DNA of 64,000 bases, taken from contig CM051013.1 in assembly GCA_027704905.1 (NCBI GenBank), positions 15,230,254-15,294,253 on the forward strand, in the 5' to 3' direction. The position numbers and the translations under genes were made by a program. This stretch comes from Muraenolepis orangiensis. Lineage: Eukaryota; Chordata; Actinopteri; Gadiformes; Muraenolepididae. Numbering within the stretch: position 1 is the first letter of the stretch; every line of letters starts with the position of its first letter. Of the stretch, positions 27,360 through 39,613 are shown in pieces. The notes beneath the pieces are model-generated. The model saw nothing but the letters and a program-made list of their open reading frames with translations. It made no database searches and was not told the origin of the DNA.

Positions 27360-27490
27360 TCTTCAAGATACAAGATATTTATTGGCCATTTGCAACAAGT
27401 ATAATGGAATGCTTACTCCCTATTCCCTCCCGCCGTATGAATCTACAAAACAATACCATAAAAATATTAATCTTTCTGCTATGTTTGTGG
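27360..27490 (+). mobile_element. Unnamed interspersed repeat, copy 1 (truncated)
   Basis: It starts CAAGATACAAGATATTTATTGG and carries ATGGAATGCTTACTCCCTATT, the block shared with copies at 38344-38690 and 56595-56850. Only the 5' half is present. Confidence 0.65.
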
Positions 27491-27708
27491 TAAGAAAATA
27501 GTTGTATTGATTTCTAAGCAGACATTTAAAGGCACTTCATCCACCTATTCGTCCACCCGTATCCTTTATTTCTATTCATCCATCCATCCATCCACCAATT
27601 AGGTATCCAGTCCATCCTTCCACACACATCAACACCTGGTCAAGCCCCGAAGGGGACCTGGGTCCTGAATGGGATATCCATCCATCTGTCTATCCATCAG
27701 AAGGTCTA

Positions 27709-27709
<1 letters not shown>

Positions 27710-27741
<32 letters not shown>
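27710..27741. repeat. (CA)n microsatellite
   Basis: A short perfect CA tract. Confidence 0.92.
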
Positions 27742-27742
<1 letters not shown>

Positions 27743-28039
27743 GCACATAATAATCGCACACCCGAGTGTCGAGGGGAGGGGGGGAACCCACGTCTTGTGT
27801 ATGGGTAGGGGGGTCTGCCTGTCCATTAGTCAAGCTGCAGCCTCTGGCAGGTATGGAGTAATTGGTGGTTGTCTGGCTCCGTCGGCCCTGTGGGGTTCCT
27901 CCTGGATCAGGTGTTAATGGAGCAGTCGGGCCGGGCCGGGCCGCCGGCTGCGCCGCTGTGGGCTGGTGAAGTGTGTCACAGGACCACTTCACACACCGCT
28001 AAGTGCAGGGTGTTACTTTGTTTCACCGTGACGGCAATG

Positions 28040-28042
28040 TAA

Positions 28043-28069
<27 letters not shown>
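28040..28069. repeat. (CA)n microsatellite
   Basis: A short perfect CA tract followed by ATATATA. Confidence 0.92.
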
Positions 28070-28075
<6 letters not shown>

Positions 28076-28154
28076 CTCACCACACACTTGCTTGCTTGCT
28101 TACACACCAAAACACAACGACATCAGTGAGTTCAGATACATGCTATTAAGGAAC

Positions 28155-28695
28155 AGGTAGGGTTAGCTAGGGCACCTGGCTCTAGGAGGCCTACAGGTAG
28201 GGTTAGATAGGGCACCTGGCTCTAGGAGGCCTACAGGTAGGGTTAGATAGGGCATCTGGCTCTAGGATGCCTGCAGGTAGGGTTAGATAGGACACCTGGC
28301 TCTAGGATGCCTACAGGTAGGGTTAGATAGGGCATATGGCTCTAGGATGCCTATAGGTAGGGTTAGATAGGGCACCTGGCTCTAGGATGCCTACAGGTAG
28401 GGTAAGGGAGAGCATATGGCTCTAGGATGCCTACAGGTAGGGTTAGGGAGAGCATCTGGATCTAGGATGCCTACAGGTAGGGTAAGGGAGAGCATCTGGA
28501 TCTAGGATGCCTACAGGTAGGGTTAGGGAGAGCATATGGCTCTAGGATGCCTACAGGTAGGATAAGGGAGAGCATCTGGATCTAGGATGCCTACAGGTAG
28601 GGTAAGGGAGAGCATCTGGATCTAGGATGCCTACATGTAGGGTTAGGGAGAGCATCTGGATCTAGGATGCCTACAGGTAGGGTTAGGGAGAGGGA
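28155..28695. repeat. 40-bp minisatellite with telomere-like motif
   Basis: About 13.5 units of 40 bases, each containing CAGGTAGGGTTAG or a close variant, GGCTCTAGGATGCCTA and a variable middle. Units shift from a GATAGGGCACCTGG type on the left to a GGGAGAGCATCTGGA type on the right. The right-hand type creates TAGGGTTAGGG, which overlaps the vertebrate telomere hexamer. Confidence 0.93.
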
Positions 28696-28828
28696 TTAGG
28701 GATCGGACCTCAGTACCTTTAGCTTCAGGGCCATGAACACCCTAAGACTTGCCTATGCACACACACACATACATAGGAAGTCGGATGCAGGTCGACATGC
28801 ACAAACATGAAAGGGCGCACACACACTC

Positions 28829-28832
28829 ACAG

Positions 28833-28873
<41 letters not shown>
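28829..28873. repeat. (CA)n microsatellite
   Basis: A CA tract of about 20 units. Confidence 0.93.
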
Positions 28874-28875
<2 letters not shown>

Positions 28876-29102
28876 TCAGTTGTGCTACGGAAGTCTCTGG
28901 AGGACGGGCGGCGTAGCGCAACAAAATCCCTCATCCTTCCTCTTTCACAGCAAATTAGGTTAATCACGCCCCAGAGACCTGGTTAATAATCCTGACGGAG
29001 GCTATTAGGGCGGTGCCACCTTCCGTATTTGGAACATCTGATGAACTGTGTATATCCAATGGACCCGCCCGTCATAACCGTCTCCAAATGCATTTAGTAG
29101 TC

Positions 29103-29290
29103 CACGCCAGAGAGATAGCATAGTGGTAATAGGCGAAAAGAGCACTGGGTTCAATCCCCAATGTGTGGAGCCTACTTATGGGCATCCTTGAACAAGACCC
29201 CCCCGCCCACACTCCCGACTTACCTGAAGAAACCTGAGCATACGTAATTTGTGTACTGTATGTGGCGATGACGCGCACATGCTAAATGAA
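29103..29290 (+). mobile_element. tRNA-derived SINE (family B), near complete
   Basis: It has an A-box-like TAGCATAGTGGTA and a B box GGGTTCAATCCCC at tRNA spacing. These are followed by GGGCATCCTTGAACAAGACC and a C-rich segment, then a tail GCTAAATGAATTCAATTC with ATTC repeats. Related copies lie at 45626-45745 and 52000-52510. It is a SINE and not a functional tRNA gene, because no acceptor stem closes. Confidence 0.7.
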
Positions 29291-29467
29291 TTCAATTCAT
29301 TCATTCATTCATTAGACGCGATAAATGCTCTGAGACATTGTAGAAAGATCTTCATTTGCACTAGGGGTAACCTCCCCCATAATCATGACCATAAGGTTGT
29401 ATGGCTGTACACACGCAATCCACTAAAGTCGGCTCTTGCCATTGATGAACCCCATTTTAATGTCCCC

Positions 29468-29503
29468 CTCCTCCTCCTCCTCCTCCTCCTCCTCCTCCTC
29501 CTC
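29468..29503. repeat. (TCC)n trinucleotide repeat
   Basis: Twelve perfect CTC/TCC units. Confidence 0.95.
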
Positions 29504-31335
29504 CAGCCCTTAACTGACGTGACACGAAAAGGAGAGGAGGAGTAGTGGAGTAGTGCTCCAGTGTGCCTTACAATAATGAATAAACGGTGCCGAGTACAGG
29601 AAAAAAACCTGCATAACGTGTGTAAAACGTATACGAACCTGTGAGCCGAGAATATGCGCATATCTATGCACCCTAGACACCACGCGGACGCAGTGTGGGA
29701 TGTGGTGACGCGTGAGCGAGAGACAGAGAGAGATAGCGCGTGTCAAATGTGACATTATGGTAAAGGCGTTTTTGAGCAGACAAGACTATGGGGGATAACA
29801 GAGAGATATGCCAGTTCAGCCTTCCAGCTGTGTGATGTCTTGGGTTTGGGATGGCATTATCCGCCCGACTCTGTGCTACAGCTACACTTGTTTCATGTAC
29901 ACTCCGTTGAACAAGCCAATAAACAGGCTAAAACAGGCTTTTGAGACGGCAATCGCTTTTCAAAGTGCATTCAAACTTTTTCTAAATGATTGTGAGGGAG
30001 TGGGGAGAGGGGGGGACTTTTGATTCATATCTAAAGTCTGAACAGCTCAAATCTGAGCGAACAGAGCGTTTCACTTTCTTTCCCATCTTATTTTTTTTTT
30101 CGATCAATCACGTAGCTGGAGAGGGCGGGATCTGTAAGCAGGTATTTGGCGATCACAAACTCGGCCAGCGGTAGTGAACTGTAAAAAAAACTGTATTTTC
30201 TGTAAAAAGGTTTCAATTCAACACCGTGTAGACTGGAAACGGTGGAAACTCACTTCCTCAAATCCCCTCCTGAAAGCTTCATCCACTCGTGCAAAGGGTT
30301 TTTTCTTCGCTAGACTGCAATTTCTGGTTTCCGATTCCAGGCCCTGTGCCATCTGCCCCTGGAAGTGCTCTGCCCCTGGAAGTGCTGCTATCACATAGCA
30401 GGGCTGTTGGATCAGAAGTTCTGCTATCAAATAGCAGGACCGCTGGATCACAGATTATCATTGAACCAACCAGCCGTGTATGTTAGTCGTGTGGGTCAGT
30501 TGCTTTGCCGAGAGCTTAGTGTCTGCTTGACTCTTCACAATAAGACGCCACAGTGGGTACGATACAGTGGCTGAGTGATGAGGTTCGTGTTGGTCTGAGC
30601 TGCTCCTGCTGCTGCGGGTATCCCCCACAACTTTGAGATACCTGGAATAGGTCGAACGATTTAATTTCAAAAAAGTGTCTTACATTGTCCCGAGTGTGTC
30701 CATTGTTAGAATGCCCCAGTGGAAGTCCAACACCCCAGGTTTAAAAACCTGTTGAACTTATCCAGTCTAGTCATTTCCGATAAGGAGGTGGCGAACATCG
30801 TTAAGGTTTAATATATGTATCAAGTAACCGTTTTGGAAATAAGGCGTTTTTGTTTCAATGCTGTTAACAGTATGATTAATGAGTGTGAGTTATGTTTGTG
30901 TATTATGCATGTATTTGCATTATATGTTATATTAGATTACATATAATATTATTATGTTAGATTTCCCCATTAAGTATTGATGCTATTTGTCGATTCTTCA
31001 TTTTCACTGGTTTCACTGTGATTGTTTGACAGACACACTCGGTCAAACAAGAAGATTTGTAATCAGTTAATAAAAAATGCCCAAAAATATATGCATTTGG
31101 GACCCAAGGTACACCCAAATATACCGCCATCTTATCTAATTCAATATCTACATCACACCAGAATTGAGCAAACTTACCCAATAGACATCTTACCACCGAA
31201 TCCCAAACACACACACACCCCAACAGCATAACTTTATTTGACAAATTCTAAATAAAATACAAAGGTATGGAAACCAAATGGCTCCCTTTGGCTCACAGAA
31301 AGCTGCCGTTGCCACAGGCTGAGCTTAAGAAGAAG
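29504..31335. other. Mostly unique intronic sequence, no gene seen
   Basis: Apart from the tandem duplication at 30344-30470, nothing was recognised. Confidence 0.4.
30344..30470. repeat. Short tandem duplications with hairpin cores
   Basis: TCTGCCCCTGGAAGTGC occurs twice. It is followed by two 36-bp units (from 30385 and 30421), each starting with a CTGCTATCAxATAGCAG hairpin. Confidence 0.75.
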
Positions 31336-31339
31336 AATC

Positions 31340-31412
31340 TCTCTCTCTCTCTCTCTCTCTCGCTCTCTCTCTCCTCTCTCCTCTCTCTCTCGCTCTCCTC
31401 TCCTCTCGCTCT
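31340..31412. repeat. (CT)n microsatellite, interrupted
   Basis: CT units with CGCT and CCTC interruptions. Confidence 0.92.
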
Positions 31413-32025
31413 GTCTCTCTTCACCACACGAGTCGGAACCTCTCTGCTGACGTCGTCTGGTTCTCAGAGCCCACCAGCGGGACGCCCAACAACACTGTAG
31501 ACATCCCTGACAGACTGAGTACTGGGGTGCCATGGGCCCCAGTAGGGGACGGGTTCTTAGCAGCTAAAGGAGGAGACCTGTGTTAACACTGTTTACTTTT
31601 CGTAAAGAGATCCCTCACAAACTACATGTTTCACTGCTCGTGTTGTGTAGTTCGTAATTCAGGGTAAAAAACAGGTATATTTGTTGTTCTAATTCCCCAA
31701 AATAAGTGCTAGTGTAGCTCGACGAGGCAACTGGGCCCCTAATAATTCAGAAGAAGGGGAACAAACTGCTTACTGCTACCTTGCAACTTGCAGGATGTCC
31801 CTGTCAAAGAGAACAAAAGTAAAAACACAACAAGTCATTTTTCAAGATGTTTGGAAGAACAAATATTGCTTTCATTATACCCAACAGAAACCCAATATGC
31901 CCAGTGTGCACACTAGCGAGTAGCGGTTCTGATTTAGGGTTGTTTGACTCTAAGGCCGAAGGTTCTGAAGCTAAGATCTGATGCGCGCTAGTGGAGGAGA
32001 GACCAACACCCATGTATCTTCAATC

Positions 32026-32366
32026 TAGGGCTGGGCGTTATCCAGAAAATCAAATATCACAATATTTTATAACCAAATGCCTCGAAACGGTGACATCACC
32101 GTAGCTTGCCTAGTGGTGCTTTCATTAAATATTTAGTCATTATATCCACAGCATTGTGAATATAATGACTAAGTGGGTAAAGGCAAATAATAGAACAGCT
32201 AGAACAAGCCTGGTGTGTTGAGAAAATGACATCACTTCATTGTAATGCAGCCTTCAAAAAAGACAAGACTTATGCCATATCCCAATATTAGGATATCCAA
32301 AATCTAAGACCGTATCTAGTCTCATATCATGATATCGATATAATATCCATATATCACCCAGCCCTA
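32026..32366. mobile_element. hAT-type nonautonomous transposon (MITE)
   Basis: The 341-bp element starts TAGGGCTGGGCGTTAT and ends with the complement of TAGGGCTGGGTGATAT, giving terminal inverted repeats with ten perfect bases and three mismatches overall. The 8-base flanks CTTCAATC (32018-32025) and CTTCTATC (32367-32374) match at seven of eight positions. An 8-bp target duplication is the hAT signature. No transposase is encoded. An internal hairpin spans 32134-32171. Confidence 0.8.
32134..32171. repeat. Internal hairpin of the MITE
   Basis: TAGTCATTATAT pairs perfectly with ATATAATGACTA. Beyond one mismatch, CACA/TGTG extends the stem around a short loop. Confidence 0.85.
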
Positions 32367-32749
32367 CTTCTATCTAGAGTCAAGTGGAGACCACCAAGAA
32401 AGGGGGCTGCCCCAAATATGCTGCTTTCTATTGAGCATTCCTAGCTTATATCAGAAGTGTCCAATCATTTAGTGACTTGACGAGATCACATGTTTCCAAC
32501 CCCCTTTCCCCTTCTCAGCACTAATCCATGTACATCTGCTCTGAGATCGTCATTATCATTAGCGTGAGGAAACCCCCACTGAACCGGACCTCAGTGCACC
32601 ACCCAGTGACTGCCGCCTGACACGCTCACATCCTCCTGATGAACGTGGAGACGTCTGAGGAGAGTGTGAGCACTGCCAGGGTTATCTATAAGTTGTCGGC
32701 AATTCATTTTGCAGATTAAACACAGAGTCACTCATGTGTTTATATCACC

Positions 32750-32774
32750 CCCACCACCACCACCACCACCACCA
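32750..32774. repeat. (CAC)n trinucleotide repeat
   Basis: About eight CAC units. Confidence 0.92.
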
Positions 32775-33259
32775 CGGAGGACGCAGTCTGTAGAATAAAA
32801 ACCGTGGAATATCCGCAATCTACACAGCAGCCTCGTCCTTCAGCAGCACTGAAGCCATTTCTTTCTCATTTGCTTCTCCGTTGTTTGTATGAAAAACCAT
32901 TTCAGAGCACAGTTATGGTACATAACTCATAGACTGTTTTGTTTATTTTTCCCGGAGAAGGAAGATAGAGATGGTAGATTGTCTTTTCCTCCGAGTTGTG
33001 AAAGCCACCCTTTAATCAATCACTGTTTATGTCATTGATCGGTTCGTCTGTGTCCATACATTGTGCTATCGGCAGTATGCGCGTGTGTTTCTTATGGGGT
33101 GAAGGTGTAACGGGTCTTGTTCTCGTATAGGTCAGACGTGTAGCTGCGATTTAAAAAGACAAATAGTTTGTTCTCTCTTCTTCGTAATGTGTGTCTCTTG
33201 AGGCTGTCTCCACATTCAAGCGGGGACGTGCTTCTAGTGCACATCTAAAGCTGGGGGAG

Positions 33260-33426
<167 letters not shown>

Positions 33427-33744
33427 GGGAAAGCTTACGGTCCGTCTTCATCCGTCTCCAATTCCATTAGGAGTATTAATGTTGGAGGGGGTGAGCCATG
33501 AGCTGGGAGTTTTCTGAGGCAGTTCAGTTAATGTACTCAACGTTTAAGACTTCAGACTTTCCTATTTATTTATTAATCATATATCCAGCTTGGACATTTT
33601 CATGACTTACTTACTTACTTCACGATGACTTAGGTAAAAATGTCGACACACACACGAATGCGATTTGGAGGAGATGCATACACACCTACCAAAGCTACTG
33701 GCTGGAGTTACGTCAGCCTCCTCAAACGTTTAAACAATCTCCCC

Positions 33745-33767
33745 CGCCCCCCCCCCCCCCCCCCCCG
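33745..33767. repeat. Poly(C) run
   Basis: About 20 C with one early G interruption. Confidence 0.9.
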
Positions 33768-34623
33768 CTCCTCACCGTTGTGCAGTGGACCCACGGTCGC
33801 TTCCATCCCATTTGTGACATCCCTAAATACCACGGCGGTATATATGGACATGTGGACCACTTAAGGGATCAGGGAGTAACCTAACGACTTCAGCCTCTCC
33901 ATCACCAGCGGACAGTACCGTGGTTCAGCACAGATCACCACATAAAACCGTCTGTGGAGAGCCAGAGACACATGGAAGCTTTAAGAGCATTCAAAACTTT
34001 TGTCTGTACATGTTTTAGTCTGCTTGGCCCTATGGTATAGCATATAGTTATGGTATGATCCTTAATGTCTCTCAGACGGGTGAAAGGGTTTGGAAATATG
34101 TATTTTTGTCTAGGCATTCCGGACCAAGTCACATAGAAATGTGAGCCATAAGTGCGTGCTTTTTGTGCAGGGTTATGTTACAGTATTACTCCTCGGTCTG
34201 CTCACGTTGCCATTAATCTCCATTGACAGGCTGGCAAGGTCCATTGTGTGTGGGCGGACGTGCCCACAATTCAGAACCAAGTCCCAAAACGTCGAGGTGC
34301 TGGTGTAATGTGTTATGCTGTCTTTGCTTCTGCATGGCATGTGTCTTATTTGAAAAAATATGAATTTTCTTATTGCCAAGTAAAGTAAACCTGTTTAAAT
34401 GAGTGCAGATAAATAAATAGTGTAATTGTGTCTTGACGCACTTGATCTATTTTAAGTAAAATTATGAATTCTGATGATAAAGTATGGACGTATTGGTTTT
34501 CTGGTTAGAGTGAGATAATCTATTAACTTTTAAACCGTGCTCTTAGAAACAATAAAACATTTTGTTTAATCCGTAATGAATATATAAATTGAACGTGTTA
34601 AGGCGCACCGATTCAGATTGAGG

Positions 34624-34792
<169 letters not shown>

Positions 34793-35241
34793 GAGTTCGT
34801 GCGTGTGTGTCAGTGCGCGTCTGCGTGTGCTGTTTGCGCCGTACATTTGGCGACCCCCAGCGTAAGGAATAAGACACTTTTGATAATGTCTTTATTAAAC
34901 ACAAAAATCAATCCTACCGTCGCAACTCGGCAAACTATTGAGTGCGCGTTTGAAGATCCTTACAACAGTGTCCGTACCACCATATATGTATCCGCACATC
35001 TGTAGACTATATCTGTGCAATCCTTGTTCAAACAGCTATGTATTCATCAATTCCAGCGCACCTTCGCCACCAACTTGCGATGGCGTAGATGTTAAAAAGA
35101 GCATGTTTTCGTCGGTGGGCGATCGTATGTGCAACAGTAGGATGTCAGACACCAAAAACACCACTAGAAGGACATTATGTGTGTGCCTGGATCGAATGAC
35201 ATGTTTTAAGACCCCCTAAAAATGTTGGGTTAAAATCTTAC

Positions 35242-35622
35242 CTGCGCGTAATACACCGTTTAATCCACATTCTCTCGACACCAAATCCGAGTCAGTCCTC
35301 CAGGTATCCTCCCATTGAGATGGCTTGCCACAAAAGTCGATATGGGGCTGATACACTCAAGTGACGGACCTTACTCCAAGTGTCAATAATACGATCATTC
35401 TCGGGCTATCTCCGTGAGCATTGTGCCAATAGCATCCATCCCCTTTCCCCGACGCTGAGATCCCCCACTAAACACTACGGATTGGAAATGCCTTATCGCT
35501 TTGAAGTTGGAGTCCTGGCCAGTAGCAGAAGAAGAAGAAGAGCCGTCTTCCTCTTCACGAACAGCGCTTGGAACCAGACCCACAGACGCGCGGTCCGCTG
35601 TGCGTGGACGACAGGGTGTCGC
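35242..35622 (-). other. ajap1: Candidate noncoding first exon of AJAP1
   Basis: The exon would start about 30 bases after a TATA box on the minus strand and end at CGCAG|GTAAGA, a strong donor with GT at 35241-35240. The sequence near its 5' end is CpG-dense, with about a dozen CpGs in the 100 bases of 35540-35640. A short upstream ORF of 14 codons (MDAIGTMLTEIARE) sits in the exon. There is no coding similarity, so it would be 5' UTR. The orientation and the need for a 5' noncoding exon fit the AJAP1 acceptor at 4240. Assignment to AJAP1 is inference; it could instead belong to an unrelated noncoding RNA. Confidence 0.4.
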
Positions 35623-35646
35623 TCTGGTGGTGTCGGTCAAACTTTG

Positions 35647-35655
35647 CATTTATAG
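35647..35655 (-). promoter_or_regulatory. Candidate TATA box
   Basis: The minus strand reads CTATAAATG, with TATAAA at 35654-35649. It sits next to CpG-dense sequence and about 400 bases before a consensus splice donor. Together these make a plausible core promoter firing toward AJAP1. A chance TATAAA is possible in AT-rich sequence. Confidence 0.4.
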
Positions 35656-36200
35656 AAATCATCCATGTCACTCCACTTAGAAGAGGATCAAAAAAAAAAG
35701 CTGTGATTATGAAAATAAAAAGGCAATTCGCAGAACCGCGCGTCGAAGCGCAGAGTTCAGTGTTTTAATGTTGAGAGGCGTCAGAAAGCATCTCCAGAAA
35801 ACATCTGACTGAGGTCCCGGGTTGTTCAGTGCTGGTATCTTCTGGTACCGCCGACGCTGCCGCTATGATAAGTCTCCGCCGCCGACTAATGAGCCCTCAT
35901 TGCGCGCATCTCTGGTAGTGGTGGTGGTGGTGGGTAGGGGGGGGTCGGGGGGTAAGCCTACATTGAAGATGAAAACGAAGATGAGCAGACGAGCGTAGAG
36001 CAAGGGGAATAGACGAGGTGAGACGGATACTTGTTCATGAGGAGTTGCAGAGCGGGAGATGCGGTCGTGGTGGTGGGAGAGGTGGGTGGGTGGGGGGGGA
36101 GAAAGGAACACTTGTCATCCGAGGAGAAAAGAGCTATTCTCGTCACTCCCGCTCCGCGTCCTCTCTCTACTGCTGCTCGCTGCTGCTTCTTCTTCTTCTC

Positions 36201-36323
<123 letters not shown>

Positions 36324-36527
36324 AGCTGACTAACGACCTGCCAGTCCCACTTTTCTCTGCTGACACCCCCATGACGTCACTTTAAAGTCAGATATGGGAT
36401 GTGGTTCCCGACCACCACCACAACAAACGACCCGAGTCGCCTTCTTTCAACCGTGACACCTGACATGTAGAAAAGCAGGTAACGTCATCGTTTTATTATT
36501 TATTTGATTTATTGATTTGACTTTTCG

Positions 36528-36532
<5 letters not shown>

Positions 36533-36613
<81 letters not shown>
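36533..36613. repeat. (GA)n microsatellite
   Basis: A perfect GA tract of about 40 units. Confidence 0.97.
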
Positions 36614-36616
<3 letters not shown>

Positions 36617-37188
36617 TAGGTGCAATTTGTTTCCATGACGCGATTGCGTTTTTCGCGATGGCGTGAGACTGCGTGACGCGTGCGCCTCGGGGTCAGCTGC
36701 GCGTCAAGTGGGTGAACACACAGGTGCTGATCTCTCGTCACCTGCTTCACTTTTTTTACGTCTGTTGTATACATACCTACCTTCTACTACTTCTTCTATA
36801 CTTATACTGTCTGTCTGCCCTCTACTTCACCGTTTGTATGTCATGTTACCACATGTGTGGTCAACAATGTGTTGTTGAAACCACAGACAACTTTTTGTCT
36901 GTGCTTTAAACGACGGGTCCTTTACTCGGTCAATGCCTGGTTACGCCAGGTCTATCGCAGCTGTTTACAAGCCCCAGCTGATGGATGGTCTGTGCAACGT
37001 TGCCTTCTCATTGGTCCATGAACCAATCAGTACTGTGTACAGTGCCCGCCTCATTACTGTGTTAGTGGGTACAGCGCCAGTGATCCAAGCCGGCACCTCT
37101 CTGTCTGTGGAAACCGTTGGTGGTAGCTCGCCGACAGATGGATGCTGTCATTTCTCCCTCTGTCTCTCACATTGTCTTCATTGTTTTT

Positions 37189-37268
<80 letters not shown>
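37189..37268. repeat. (CT)n microsatellite
   Basis: CT tract with one CCT interruption. Confidence 0.95.
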
Positions 37269-37269
<1 letters not shown>

Positions 37270-37459
37270 GATGTATCTATCTCTCTTCCCCCTCCTGCCT
37301 CCTTGTTTATGCTCAGTCTGAGAGTGGAATTAAAAGGAGGATTGAACTGACTAGAATAGTGGCTTGAATAATTAATTGCTGAAATGGGAAGTTGAAATGG
37401 TGTAGGTGCTTGGGAAACCCTCACATTATTTAGTTTAGAATGGGTGTACAGCGTTTGAG

Positions 37460-37819
37460 TGTGTGTGCGTGTATGTGTGTGTTCATCTGAGTTTGCATGT
37501 GTGTGTGTGTGTGTGTGTCCGTCCCTATTGTGCTATTTGTGTGTGTGTTTATCAGAGTTTATGTAAGTGTGTCATGTGGTGTGTCATGCGTGTGAGTCTG
37601 TGTGTGTAAGTGTGTCCGGGCTTATGTGTCCGTGTGACCATGTATGTGTGTGTGTTCCTGTGTGTGTGTGTGTGTGTGTGTGTTCCTGTGTCCATGTATG
37701 TGTGTGTGTGGTTCTGTGTGTGTGTATGTGTGTTCCTCTGTGTGTGTGTGTGTGGGTGGGTGTGTGGGTGTGTGTGGTGTGTGTGTGTGTGTGTGTGTTC
37801 TGTGTGTGTGTCTGTGTAT

Positions 37820-37876
<57 letters not shown>
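37460..37876. repeat. Degenerate to perfect (GT)n
   Basis: About 400 bases of GT-rich sequence with GTTCCTGTGTCC, GTATG and GGGTG interruptions, becoming perfect at about 37827-37876. An about 13-base C run follows at 37906-37918. Confidence 0.92.
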
Positions 37877-38343
37877 GTAGTCTCAGATCAGCCAGCTGAG
37901 CCAGTCCCCCCCCCCCCCTCCACCCCTCAGGTATGGATACACAGGTTGCCACGCGTTGCCAGCCCTCTCTCACACATGTATTATGAATAACATCCACCCA
38001 ACTGCAATCGGTCCAATTTAAAGAGAGCTCTCGTCCTTTGACCACGCAGCTCTGGGCCGTGCACCACGCACGCCTCAACCACCATCATATATTTTGTTGC
38101 ACATTTGAGATACTGTAGAACCGTAAAAATACACAGAACTGGATTTCCCTGAAACACCATCTCAAACGTCCAAAATGGGACGTGCATAGTTAAGCTAGTC
38201 AATGTGTTTTCCCTTGTGTTGTCTCGCGATTCACCGTACAACACAGCGGGGTATATATTTTCTGAACATAAAAGCAACCAAAGTTGATGTGAGCGACAGA
38301 GCGGTGTGCGTTCACTACCTGTACTGTAGGTAATCTGAGGGGT

Positions 38344-38690
38344 AAGATTCAAGATTCAAGAATTGTATTTGCCTGGAATGCTACCATGGAATGCTTACTC
38401 CCCATTTCATACTTCCCGCAGTATGACATTCTAGAACACAATACTAAAAGAATACTACACAATAAAATAAAAAAAGAACATAAAAAGAACAATAAAGTGA
38501 TTGATGGCTAATATGATCATGTGTTATATTGTGCAAAAAGCATTTAAAAGTGCCAGTAGTGCAGCAGCATCATGAATACAGTGCAGTACAGTGCAGAACA
38601 GTGCAGTAACTGTAATGAGTAATGAATGTGATTTCAGAAAGTCCAGCAAAGTATGACAGTGTAATGTTATATGACAGTGTTATGATAGTG
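38344..38690 (+). mobile_element. Unnamed interspersed repeat, copy 2 (longest)
   Basis: The 5' part is CAAGATTCAAGAATTGTATTTG then CATGGAATGCTTACTCCCCATT. The 3' part contains AAAGTGCCAGTAGTGCAGCAG and CATCATGAATA, then CAGTGCAG repeats and AACTGTAATGAGT. Both parts recur in the minus-oriented copy at 56595-56850. No coding capacity. Confidence 0.7.
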
Positions 38691-38692
38691 AT

Positions 38693-38742
38693 AGTGGCAG
38701 AAACCAGGGCTCGTTGGGCCCTGGCCTATGGTTTCTGCCACT
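38693..38742. repeat. Strong 50-base hairpin
   Basis: AGTGGCAGAAACCA pairs perfectly with TGGTTTCTGCCACT, with an additional competing CCAGGGC/GCCCTGG stem inside. It abuts the end of the repeat copy at 38344-38690. Confidence 0.85.
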
Positions 38743-39613
38743 GAAATATCGGCCCACTTTGTTCCACAAAGTAGCTTCTCATGAGTCCACACACGCTACA
38801 GCGAGAGGAATGGATCCCTATCACCCCCAACGTTCCTAAAGCGATTTGCATTCCACTTCATTCAAACCTTTTGCCTGACGGTGGGTTGTGTCGCCATTCA
38901 ATGCCACTTCCTGTTCCTGTCAAGAGCACGGTCTGAGCCCTGAGCATAGATCTCATATCCTTAAAAAGTGTAAAAGAGTACGCAGCCCTCGCTAATCGAC
39001 GTGTCTCCAGATGTGCTGTGTATACACAGCTTTGAATTCCACAGGGCGACTCCCTGCTCTTAGTGTGTATGCTGTCCTCATATCGGTCTAGCTCCTTGTA
39101 TGGGACACACATCACATGTTGGTGTTCTGTTCATGTGCACTAAGGATTTGTTCGTTAACACTAAATTGTTAGTGCTAACCTTTTGCATGAGAATGATGAA
39201 AACTGGGATTTATTCAAATATATATACGACTATATATGTTCTGGGTAAGCTACTGTATTACAAAGGTAACATAACAACATAGCTATAGGCAGACAAGCGC
39301 TGACATCCTCACATCCCATCCCCCCAACCCAAAAAAATGTTAACATCATTGCAACAGTTGGAAGTGTCACTGCATGGTGTGAATCTGTTGATATAAAATG
39401 TGAAATGACGTTCCGTTCGTATAACACAAACGTGTTGGCTTTGTTTCCACCTATAAATAAATATAACTGTAAGAGATATAGGAAAATATGAAAATATAGA
39501 AAAACGGGAGGATTTGTTCGCTACAGTCAACAGCGATGTTTAAACATATATGGGCCAACAACAGCTTTCATGAAATGAAATATAGGCTGTAAGCTAGCCA
39601 AGAGATGCAATGC

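Noticed and set aside
28155..28695. CRISPR-like appearance of the 40-bp array (also the 33- and 50-bp arrays)
   Set aside because: Units are contiguous with no unique spacers and the genome is a vertebrate. These are minisatellites.
28155..28695. Interstitial telomere array
   Set aside because: Only one to two TTAGGG-like hexamers occur per 40-bp unit, not a tandem hexamer array.
29103..29290. tRNA gene
   Set aside because: A and B boxes are present but no closing acceptor stem is visible, and a SINE body and tail follow.
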